From Papaver somniferum (lineage: Eukaryota > Streptophyta > Magnoliopsida > Ranunculales > Papaveraceae), in the NCBI RefSeq assembly GCF_003573695.1, contig NC_039362.1, positions 111,889,120 through 111,953,119 on the forward strand: a DNA stretch of 64,000 nt, given 5' to 3'. The notes below the pieces were generated by a model that was not told where the DNA came from, did no database searches, and worked only from the letters and a program-made list of their open reading frames with translations. The position numbers and the translations under genes are program-made. Below, piece after piece: positions 12,214 through 22,427 of this stretch. Every line of letters starts with the position of its first letter. Position 1 is the stretch's first letter.

Positions 12214-13044
12214 GTCAATTTTAGTGACAAAAATATCAATACATATGGAATACAAAAATAAATGAATAAACTTTTGTAGCTCCTATTCCACATGCCTAAT
12301 CTTCAACATTACTCGAAATCTTCGTCACTTCCAAGTACTCCAATGATCACAAAGTTTTTAAGTTCAACATCATCGTTGTTGAAAATCCGCAGCTATAACA
12401 ATGAGAAAAAAAATATTCTCAATCATTGTTATACAGTGTCATAGTATTATCATACAGCATCAAAGTTCAATTGTATCACAACTTCGACAACAATACTATG
12501 GTGATATGTATCACTCCCCCTTAGTCAATGATCCATCTTACATGGAAACCACTCCCCCTTACATAATGATCCGAAAACCATATGTATTTGTAGTGTGAAC
12601 TACATATTAATTCTCCCCTTTTTTGTCAATAAAATTGGCAAAGGTACGAAAACGGGATCATAATGAAATTTCCGTAAGAGACATTTCATGACTAAAAGAA
12701 AAAAAAATACATACCAACTAATTTAGATTCAATCATAAAGCCGAAGCTAAATGCATTCATCAAGGAGTTTAAAGATACAAGATAACCCCTCTAAAATTCC
12801 ACAGCCGCACACCCCTCAAGATATGACCATTAAGCACAAGTGCAAAAGAACTCTCCCCCATTTGATGTCATTCCCGAGAGAACAACAACGAGCGACCTTA
12901 ATTTCAAAAGAAAAGAAGGATTTATATTGGACACCAAAACCATAAGAATGATTTTTATATCCAAAAACTCAATCAAATTAATCACAAGTAAACCCATGAT
13001 TAATTTAATCGGAATATGCAACCAAATTAAACACAAAAAGTGAT

Positions 13045-13305
13045 CAATTTAATTGATTATGCTCAACATAAGTAAACTTATGGAGCTACGACTAAGTTTA
13101 ACCATAAGGAATGATTAGCTTAACTGTTCATATACTCAACACAAGAAAAACTTATGGAGTAATAACTAAATAACCAAACAAGATGATTAATTTAGTTCAT
13201 AATGCTCGACATATAGTACCTTACGGAGCAACAACAAAGCCAATCAAAAATAATCAACTTGGTTGTTTAGTGCTCAACATAAGACACATTACGGAGCTTC
13301 ACAGT
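13045..13305. repeat. Degenerate tandem repeat in the 3' interior of Copia-type element 1
   Basis: Four imperfect units of roughly 60-70 bp, each centred on GCTCAACATAAG...CTTATGGAGC (near 13060, 13135, 13205 and 13275). A related unit occurs at 28807-28845 inside the second Copia-type element, so the repeat belongs to the family rather than to this copy. Confidence 0.6.
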
Positions 13306-13782
13306 ATTACATAAAATATGGATCAGTAAAGATCAATATTGTGGAAAACACAAGGATTCATTCTATCTTCCATCACTATTCGCATAACGACATTTAATAG
13401 ACATAATCCTTGCAAACAAAAGATTTTAACCTATCTTCCGTCAAAGATTGACAATATAGGCTTAACTTTTGTAATTGTCAAAAGTCCATTCATTCTTTAA
13501 CCAATACATGAATATCGATCACAAACGACTTTACTTTTGACAAGGTATGGGACAAACATTGTTCACGGACGTAAACACCAATATCCCATAACAAGTTGCA
13601 ATATAACAAATCATAAAGATTAAATACTGCAAAAACATCATCCTCCAAATATTTTTAGAATTTTTTGAACCAAAAAAAAACTAAAAAAGAACAAGAAGAT
13701 GAAAAATAATAGCTATGTGCAGTCACAATCATTGTTATCCAAGCACTAGTTATTCTTCCAACTAAACCAAAAAGAAGACATA

Positions 13783-14265
13783 CTAGGCAACAATGTCTTT
13801 GAGAAATTCTTTATCATTCCCGAACTCCTTGTTTTCTACAGCCATTGGTACATAAGGTTCGTGAAGATAGGAGTCTATATCAACAAACCGTCTTGGCTGG
13901 TGATGTCGAACCAGGGCTTTCTGAATTTCCAAAGATCTTAAAACGCAAGCCTTAATATCACGAATCTCCTTTCTTACTTCCTTCAACTCATCAAGAACAT
14001 CGGAAAACTTCCGAGAGTTAGAAGGGACAACCCTTGGCTTTCTTGTATTCCTCCTTTTTCTTTTCAAGGACGGAGTTACTGGAGATATCTCTTTTTCCTT
14101 CATTGATGGGTTAACAATCATGTTGACATCCTTTCCATACAAAGACTTGATGCTTAAGGGAACAGTTATAAACAATTGATTTTTGTGAGTGGAATTCACA
14201 ATCTCAACAAGCAGTCTTAAGATATAAAGGATATCAGAGAGGAAAAAGGAATGTAGGGTTCGCAA
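13783..14265 (-). CDS. Accessory open frame of Copia-type element 1, unknown function
   Basis: 160 codons between gag and the repeat-rich 3' region. The middle is strongly basic (LKRKRRNTRKPR), followed by a heptad-like helix (DVLDELKEVRKEIRDIKACV) that could form a coiled coil, then HHQPRRFVDIDSYLHEPY. I recognise no catalytic motif. Some SIRE-like Copia elements carry an extra 3' frame with coiled-coil potential, and this could be its remnant. It could also be captured host sequence. The true start codon is uncertain. Confidence 0.45.
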   Translation of the reverse strand: MRTLHSFFLSDILYILRLLVEIVNSTHKNQLFITVPLSIKSLYGKDVNMIVNPSMKEKEISPVTPSLKRKRRNTRKPRVVPSNSRKFSDVLDELKEVRKEIRDIKACVLRSLEIQKALVRHHQPRRFVDIDSYLHEPYVPMAVENKEFGNDKEFLKDIVA

Positions 14266-14453
14266 CCTTTAAACAGGTTCGTGGACGTCCAACTCTAAAC
14301 CCTATAAAGAGTAGAATTATCGATAATAACCCTTCCTTTTATTTGATAGACAGAAAAGAACAATCCAAAAAAAAACTTTTCCTAAAGCCTGTGCGTTCAC
14401 AACCTTGTCTCTTTTGATCAGGCACATGAGACAAGATTTCCCAAACAACACAA

Positions 14454-16002
14454 TTAATTTTTGATGTGGTGAACAACAATTTGTCCACCATTTTCCTCTT
14501 GAGAGGAATCCTCTGACCTCTGTCTATCAAAACGATTTGACCATGCTTTCTTCCCTAATGGTCTTGTTTTGTCTTTGGAAACTGACTTCTTAGACGAAGA
14601 TAAAATCCTACATACCTCAGCGGTCTTCTGAGCATGTTTAAGCTTCCTTGCTAATCGATTTTCTCTTCGTTGAAGTTTGTTGGCGTGCCTCACTTGATGT
14701 TTGTACTTGTAACATCTTGATAGTCCATGACCCTTCTGAGAACAAAACGAGCATGTCAATCTTGAATAATATTCAGGCATCTGTGGTGTGACTGCAGCTA
14801 GACACAAGGTAGATCCTGAAACATTACAAACAGAGTTTCCAAAAGATGGGTCAATCGATTCTTCCAGCTTGATTGGGTTCTCTTCTTCACGGAAACCATC
14901 AAGGTTGATATATGTATTGCTGCAATTATCAAAATCAAAGTTTTCACATAGAAGACCGACACTTGATTTCCTATCTTCATCAGAATCATAGATTTCAGAC
15001 ATCTCATCAAGTGTTACATCAAGACCTTTGTTCCCAGTGTATTTTCTACGATTTGGGCACTCGTTTGCAAAATGACCAAAACCTTTACACTTAAAGCACT
15101 GTGGCATATCCTCGTCATCAGCCTCGTCAGCATCCCTGGTTTTAGGAGGCACACGATTGTGAGGTTTATCTGATGACCTGGGTTTGTCTCTTGAAAACCG
15201 TTTACTTCTCTTCAATAGAATATCCCTAAACTGTCTTGTGATCAAGGAGACTGATTTGTCAAGATCTTCATCTGAAAAATCACTCTCAGACTGATCATCC
15301 TCAGAGACATAAACACTTTTACTCTTATCAAGTAATTTAATGTTCTTTTGTGCTTTAAAGGCAACATCCTTTCCGATTTTAGATGTATATTCATGGTCAA
15401 AGATCTTTAGCTTTCCAACCAATGTATTGCTGGAAAGATTATCAAGGTTATTTCCCTCAACGATGGCATGCTTCTTAGACTCATATCTAGATGGCAGCGA
15501 TCTGAGAATTTTCATCACAATGTCCTTTTCAGGAATAGTCTTACCCAATACAAAAGATGCATTAACAATTTCAGACACTTTGTGATTAAACTCATCAAAT
15601 GTATCTTCATCTGCCATACGAAGGTTCTCCCAATCGAAATTAAGGTTTTGAAGCCTAGCTTTATTTTCACTGGAGTTACTTTCAAATACGGTTTCTAAGA
15701 TATCCCAAGCATCTTTAGACCTAGTGCAATTAGACACATGGTGTTGACGATTTGGGGTAATGGCATGTATGATGGAATTCAAACCGTCGGAGTTTTGCTT
15801 TGCAGCAAGTATCTCGGCAGGACTGTATTCACCAATATTCTTGGGAACATTTACATCTCCAACTGCCACAACGGGAGCATCATAGCCATTAACAACATAT
15901 ACCCCGTGCTTGAAGAAAAGCTCGCATAGCAATTTTACACCATAAGTAATTAGAGCCATCGAAGACTGGTGATACGTTAATAGAGATAACACCTTTGTCC
16001 AT
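14454..16002 (-). CDS. Copia gag (UBN2 domain, two CCHC knuckles), frameshifted near its start
   Basis: Structural protein that packages the retrotransposon RNA. The long open frame covers 15992-14454 (512 codons). It contains a UBN2-type capsid region (DAWDILETVFE at about 94-104, then a helical block to about 200), an acidic Ser-rich spacer, a CX2CX4HX4C knuckle CFKCKGFGHFANEC at 299-312 and a second one, CSFCSQKGHGLSRC, at 414-427, then a very basic tail. The likely ancestral start is the ATG at 16002, in another frame: it reads MDKGVISINVSPVFDGSNYL, the usual N-terminus of plant Copia gag. That frame passes into the long one only through a one-base indel near 15915. The first in-frame Met of the long frame that could be used is at 15959. 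No pol follows. Confidence 0.85.
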
Positions 16003-16054
16003 AGAGTCAGATCACTACAAACACATACTTTTTAGGTCTTGAACGTGTTTGCCT

Positions 16055-16066
16055 GCTCTGATACCA
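16055..16066 (-). other. Primer-binding site of Copia-type element 1
   Basis: The minus strand reads TGGTATCAGAGC, the standard complement of the 3' end of initiator-methionine tRNA used by many plant Copia elements. It lies two bases inside the 5' LTR. Confidence 0.92.
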
Positions 16067-16068
16067 AT

Positions 16069-18498
16069 TGAAAAAGCGGGGGTCCAACAACACCACCCAA
16101 TATTTCGCTTAGCAATCTGTATGGACTAACTCCGAAATACTTTCTATAGAATCAACTAGACAGTCAGACTAAATCTAGGTAAAAGTATCTCAAGGAGTTA
16201 ATCTCTCTCTCTTGTTTTGATTTACTCAAGCTAATAGAAATCAGCGAGTCCTAATCAAATACAAGGAATAACTCGGATGGTACCAAAGACCAATATACGA
16301 GGATCAATCAATGACAATCAACAACCAAAGGTTGGATTACTCTAATTGATGATCTAACACACAACCTGTATTATTTCAATTTTAAAGATAAAACAATATA
16401 ATGCGGAAATTGAAATAACACAGACACCAGAAATTTTGTTAACGAGGAAACCGCAAATGCATAAAAACCTAGGGATCTAGTCCAGATTGAACACACAATG
16501 CATTAAGCCGCTACAGACACTAGCCTACTCCAAGCTAACTTCGGACTGGACTGTAGTTGAACCCCAATCAGTCTCCCACTGATCCAAGGTACAGTTGTAC
16601 TCCCTACGCCTCTGATCCCAGCATGATACTGCGCACTTGATTCCCTTAGCTGATCTCACCCACAACTAAGAGTTGCTACGACCCAAAGTCGAAGACTTGA
16701 TGACAAACAAATCTGTCTCACACAAACAAGTCTATCGAAGGATTAATCTGTCTCCCACAGATAAACCCTAAAATGTTTTGTTCCGTCTTTTGATAGTAAT
16801 CAAGGTGAACATGAACCAATTGATAATCCGGTCTTATATTCCCGAAGAACACCCTAGAGTTATCAATCACCTCACAACAATCTTAATTGTATGGTAGCAA
16901 AACAAGATGTTGTGGAATCACAAACGATGAGACGAAGATGTTTGTGATTACTTTTTATATCTTGCCTATCGGATATATCAATCTCAAGCCAATCAATATT
17001 ATTGTACTCGTACGATAGAAGATGCAAGATCAGATCACACAACTACGATAAAGTAGTATCGGTCTGGCTTCACAATCCTAATGAAGTCTTTAAGTCGTTA
17101 ACCTGGTTTTAGAAGAAGAAAACCAAAGGTTAAAGGAGAACCGACTCTAGCAAGCAAACTAGTATCACACGTAAGGTGTGGGGATTAAGTTTGCATTGAT
17201 GCTACATGTCCCCTTATATAGTCTTTCAAATCAGGGTTCGCCATTAAGTTACCTTGGTAACAAAACAATCAATATCCACCGTTAGATGAAAACCTGATTT
17301 AGATTCAAGCTAATATTTCTCAACCGTTAGATCGAAAACTTAGTTTGTTATACACAATTGAAATGCACGCTTCTAGGTTTGTTAACCGTACCCAAACATA
17401 TGCACTTGTTGGTTCGATAATAGTTAACCAAAAGGTTAGCCATATGAGCATTTCATATCAACCATGTTCTTCTTCACCATAACTAGTTCACATGACTCAA
17501 ATGAACTAGTTAGAGAGTTGTTCAATTGTAAAGAATTCTTTTGTAACTACACAAGACACAATTGAAGCAAAGATGATTTGATTCACTCGAATTGGTTCAT
17601 GAACTTTTATAGCCACGGTTTGCAAACTGCATTCCTTAGTCTTTTTAAGTTTAAGTTCAGAAATCATCTTCAGATATATAACCTTCTTAAGTTCGCAGAC
17701 CTGGTTCGCGGACTTAAGTTACTGGGCAGAGTTTACAAACTTCAGCAGAAATTCTCGGGATGAGAACTTCGCCAGTTCACGGACTGGGTTCGCGGACTGA
17801 GTTCGCGGACTTAGCTTCACGCACTAGTTTGTCAACTCCGGCAGAAATTCTCGGGTTTGAGAACTTCGGCAGTTCGCGGACCTTGCTCACGCCATTCTTC
17901 CGGTTCTCTTGATCAACAAAGTTCGCAAACTTTGGTTCAAGGAATAGGACTTATACATAAATGTGTTTCCACAATAATGCTTATGTTCGCATTGGTTATG
18001 TAATCTAAACTCTCATTCCAATCATTGAAACATTCTTCGTCAAAGCAATTTTCAAAGTGATTGAAACATATCATGACTTTCGTCACTAGGTAAAGATAAA
18101 CTTGGTCGAAGTGAAAAGCTTACCAGCACATATTTCGAGATATTGATAGGCGAGGTATACTCAGATCGAAATACCAACTGTGTATAATCAAAGTCTATAT
18201 ATAGCATACGACTTTTTGTCGCAAGAAGTAGGAGATAGAATATATAGACTTTTGAGTGATAGATAAGCTCAAGTCTTCACATACCTTTTTGTCGAGAAGT
18301 TCCATCGGTTCCTTAAGTAGTTCTTCTTCTTGTATGATGAATCACCATGAAGTCCTTGAGCTCAACTATACTTTTTATCATAGTCCGAGACTTATCTATA
18401 GTAGACTAGAAATCAAGACTTATAGTTTTGATCACTAACATTGACAAACATGCTTGAGATAGCAACGCATGCGAGTTCGACTGAGCAATGCTCTAACA
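16069..18498 (-). repeat. 5' LTR of Copia-type element 1
   Basis: Partner of 9802-12201, 30 bp longer, mainly because of an extra GGTTCGCGGACTGA-type unit near 17785-17810. The promoter TATA box (minus strand, CTATATAAGG) is at 17212-17221 and is intact, so this copy could drive a transcript across gag. The primer-binding site follows directly. Confidence 0.9.
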
Positions 18499-18503
18499 AC
18501 AAT

Positions 18504-19753
18504 CATATTTATCACAAACATAATATGCGAAGGTTGTTTACATGGCTTTAGTTGTTTAGACGACTTGACTATTCATGTGATATAAGTGTTAAATGAAGGA
18601 TGTACATTGGTTGTTTTCTACAACTTATTCTATTGAGTTACGTTGTATTGTTTACTATACTTTCGTTATTTTGACACTAATATGACTCTTGTCATGGATT
18701 GGTGTTGAAATTTCATAAAAATTGATATATGTATTTAGTGGTGAATCCGAACTTTTAACTCGTGTTAGAGAAGCTCTTTTCTTTGGCATAGTTTAAGTTG
18801 TTTTGACTAGAATTCAATTTTTATGACAAGTGGGATTGAGAACCAATCCTTTTCAGGACGTATTCCATGACTGATCCTAGACTTGTAATTTCCAAATCTG
18901 TATCTAAAATTTCATATCTTTGAGATTTCGAAAGTTGGGAAGTCTTAATGAAAATTGTTCGACGTCAGGAAATATTGAACACGTATTTAAACTCAAAAAT
19001 ATTATTGTTCATATTTATCCGTTTGATACTCAAGTCTATGATCCTAATTAATATTATGGGAAATATTTTTGAATCCAAGTTTGGAATCTATATGGTGCGC
19101 TTTTTTCCCCAGAAGTTTGCAAATAACCAGTTTTCATATTTAGCAAAGTACTTGAATTTTTACTAGCTAATATTAGTTGTCATACTAGTAGGATTTCTCA
19201 TATATTAACTGGAAATATATTCTAAGATATTATTACGACATTGTTTGTTAGTAATATCGAAAGAATATATATAATATCTTATTTCAGAATTGGTACTTAT
19301 GAAATATCTTTGAGAATTTCGAAAATAGGTTTCTTGGTTTCCAAATAAGTCTTGATAATAACACTATAAATTGTGGAGATTGTATTATTACAAACTTATG
19401 CCAGTTACATAATTATGATAACACTATAAAGTTTTTTTTTGTTGTTGTTGATAATTTCGAGAACATGCTTCTTGGTTTCCAAACAAGCCTTGATCATAAC
19501 ATTATAAATAGTGGAGCTTGTAAGTTTAAATTGGTTCTGGACGAGAGCGCTTATGCATTAAAATATTCTTTTGCTCTGTAAGATCACTTCCACATCATCA
19601 CAAATGAAAATGGAAGCATGATGCAGTACTACAACTGAGGGGTGTCAAACCAGTCAAAATATTTCATACACGTCCTACAATATCGATTAGAGTAACATGA
19701 AAAGATTTGTTCCCATAGCGAGCGTTCAATGGTTATTTGTTATCTAATTTTTA
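18504..19753. other. AT-rich stretch with one diverged direct duplication
   Basis: No gene is supported. Two imperfect direct copies of about 80 bp lie at 19308-19388 and 19449-19527; both contain TTTCTTGGTTTCCAAA-like and CATAACAcTATAAAT-like blocks followed by GTGGAG. Nothing else stands out. Confidence 0.45.
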
Positions 19754-20260
19754 AGAGAAAAGGCTATGGAATGAGTGTTGAAAACACCCATTTACTACCA
19801 ATAGAGTGAGGGACTGTGTGAATGAGTGTTTTTTGCACTATGGGAGAGACCGATTGAATGAGTGTTTTTCACCCGAGAGGTTGATCATGTGCCTCCTGGG
19901 ACAAAAATTATACCCAAGGGGCTGATCATCTGCCTCTTGGGATGAAAAATTCACCTAAGAGGCTCATCATGTGCCTCCCCAATCCATTTTTAGTTATTTT
20001 AATATTTTTTCTTTTTTATTCTCAGGAGGATGATCATGTGCCACGGCACAAGCTTTTTCTCAAGCGGCTGATCATGTGCCTCTTAGTGAAGACTGTCCAG
20101 CACTCATTCGTCCCAATGAGTGTATGAGTGATTTTTTTTTTTTTTGGGTGGGGGAGGGGGGGGGGGACCTCTCCAGTACCCATAATGGCACCAAATTTGA
20201 TCAAATCCAATGAGACTCATTCATATTGAATGAGAACTCTCACTCCATAGCCCTTACTCT
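19754..20260. mobile_element. MITE with 28-bp inverted ends and internal palindromic repeats
   Basis: Terminal inverted repeats begin near AGAGAAAAGGCTATGG on the left; the right end read on minus is AGAGTAAGGGCTATGG (about 24 of 28 positions match). A TA dinucleotide borders each side (19752-19753 and 20261-20262), so the superfamily could be Tc1/mariner-like, but this is not certain. Inside are five copies of a GGCTGATCATGTGCCTC-like unit, itself an imperfect palindrome (between 19874 and 20083), and a T-run followed by a long G-run (20131-20166). Confidence 0.65.
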
Positions 20261-20299
20261 TAGTCACTGGGTTTTTTTTTTTTTGAATTATTAAACTAA

Positions 20300-20629
20300 C
20301 ACCTTGTCTGTTTGCAGCTGACTCGGCGTCTGGGTCTGAGTCAACCCCTGACTCACGCCGAGTCAGCAGTCAGCAGTCAGACTGTTTGTTTTCTACTTTG
20401 AATCAGATCTGACTCGACCTCTGACTCGGACCCGTTTGAGTCAGGTAACAAAATACCACTGACTCATGGGATCAAACCACTGACTCACATACTTTTGAGT
20501 CAGTTGAGTCAGATCTGACTCAAAACAAACATATTGAGTCAGATGTGACTCAAGTCAGGTGATTTCACTCAGATCCAGATGACTCAGATCCAGACGACTC
20601 ATATGAGTCAGGAGTAAACAAACAAGGTG
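20300..20629. mobile_element. 330-bp MITE packed with TGAGTCA motifs
   Basis: The ends are CACCTTGTCTGTTT and, on minus, CACCTTGTTTGTTT (13 of 14 match). TAA flanks both sides (20297-20299 and 20630-20632), consistent with a PIF/Harbinger-like TWA target duplication. Between them I count 12 perfect TGAGTCA/TGACTCA heptamers and four TGACTCG/CGAGTCA variants. There is no coding capacity. Confidence 0.75.
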
Positions 20630-20896
20630 TAAGTTAAAATTAAACTAAAATAATTATATTTACGGACAAAAAGTTGGAAAATATTGGTTAAAGGATTCGT
20701 CTTCAATCACAAATATGTACTTGAATTAATAATTAAGATTGATATTTAATCTCTCATTATCAAAATCTATGAAGTACCTCATCATGAGTAAACTCCGTCA
20801 ATTTCCTTGAATCGTCGTATGTTATAAAGATTGGAGAATAATCCAACGCATCAAGAAATTTGGTTCAAACATTCAAGAGCATTAAAATTGGTGATA

Positions 20897-21266
20897 CTCC
20901 CTCCGTCCCACTAATAAAAGACCTAGTTACCTTTAGATTTTGTCCCACCATTAAGTGACCTGTATCACTAAACAAATAGATATTTCTAAAATTATTCTTT
21001 TAATTGATTATAAGAAATATAAGAAATATGCATAATTTGATAGTCATGTTTATATTCGTTATGTAGGTGTTTTAAAATGCTTTTCAATGGTACGAAGTTT
21101 GCGAACATCCGTGGTGTCGTTTCAGAGATAAATCATTTCAAAATTTCACTATTTATTATCCATAAGGATATAATTGTAAAAATTGCTTAAAAATACTTTT
21201 TCCCCTTGCTTGTCTTAAAAATTGTGCAAACTTGAATTAGGTCACTTAATAGTGGGACGGAGGGAG
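20897..21266. mobile_element. Stowaway (Tc1/mariner) MITE
   Basis: 370 bp with ends CTCCCTCCGTCCCACTA in inverted orientation, flanked by TA on both sides (20895-20896 and 21267-21268). The inverted similarity continues inward for about 30 bp (GACCTA block). This is the classic plant Stowaway end sequence. Confidence 0.9.
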
Positions 21267-21268
21267 TA

Positions 21269-22422
21269 TATGCTAATCAATGCAATGAACATACCTGGGT
21301 AGTCAATTTAACAAAGGTCATAATCTATATGTAATTATAAGAAAAATATTACTATTATTAAGAGTCACATTATACTATTTGTAATAAAAAAAATTATTAA
21401 CTTTTATATATTTACAATAATTTAGATTTAGATATGAATATATTTTGACTTGGTATGCACCCCAAACAAACAAACATCCAATTATACATGACGATACTAT
21501 ATATTAATAGATTATGAACGATAATCGTGAGAAAATACTAATTCATTAATTAAGCATCATGTTTGTCGAATTCGACAATATCCTTAACATAAATATAAAT
21601 TACCTACTCATGGGTTTTACTAAAACCCATGTAAAGTACCAAGAAGAAAAGAATAAGAGAAATATCTTAGTTCCTTGTTCAAATGGGTAAACCAATGTGT
21701 TGTAAATGTTGTTCTAAGCTCCCTTTATATAGGGTCTTAGAAGATCCTCTTAATCTTTATCACATTTGGAAACCTGGATAAAATAGGAAAGTGTCATACA
21801 CTAACATAATCCCAAAACACACTTTTTTTTTCCTTCACGCGCAAGCCCAATTAGGCCCAACAACCAACAAAAACCAATCCAACTGGGTTTCAACGTTTTG
21901 CTCGTAACTTCTTCATTCTAAATCCGAATTAAGTAATTCTTAGCTTGTTCGAGTCGTATTTTGATTCTTTACAAGATGGATATGAATAGATATGGTTAGC
22001 TTGGTTCAGGTTTACCGACTAAGTTGTTTTTCTTTTTTTATCTACTTTTATTGCGTATTCATCATTCCAATTGGTCTCGAGCCCTTGGATACTTATAATA
22101 TTTCATTTTATTGGAATACCATAGACATTTCTATTTATTTTTGAACTATTCACCCACTTCAAATAAATAAAATAAAACAAGAGTAATACAAGGTAAATTG
22201 CAAGAAATATAACAAAAAATATGTATGAATGCAACACTACAAAATTGTAGCCAGGCACCGACCAACAACTCTGTTTGTTAATTGGTTTTTCTTTTTGATG
22301 TGCGTGAGATTAAATTCCATTAATATCATCTATAATGTTTATCATTTTGATGATTGTAATAAAGATATTTAAAACTACCACATTTAGCTAATGGGCAAAA
22401 TTATAATATTTAAGTTCCATTT
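21269..22422. other. Intergenic stretch with a perfect 23-base palindrome
   Basis: At 21609-21631 two 11-base arms (CATGGGTTTTA and its complement) flank a single C. On minus a TATA-like CCTATATAAAGG lies near 21725-21736, which may be the promoter of an old LTR. The part 21890-22200 resembles 47745-48050 (shared ACTTCTTC and TTGGATACTT blocks), so it is probably a dispersed repeat. No gene is seen. Confidence 0.4.
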
Positions 22423-22427
22423 GGTCA

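Larger units (their letters stand above)
9802..18498 (-). mobile_element. Gag-only Copia-type LTR retrotransposon with 2.4-kb LTRs
   Basis: Read on the minus strand: 5' LTR 18498-16069, primer-binding site 16066-16055, gag from 16002, a second small frame, a repeat-rich region, polypurine tract 12213-12202, and 3' LTR 12201-9802. The flanking 5-mers ACAGT (9797-9801) and ACAAT (18499-18503) are a target duplication with one mismatch. There is no protease, integrase, reverse transcriptase or RNase H in the 3.9-kb interior, so it needs an autonomous relative. The UBN2-type gag with two CCHC knuckles places it in Ty1/copia. Very long LTRs and a 3' accessory frame recall SIRE-like elements, but that clade assignment is inference. 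Confidence 0.88.
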
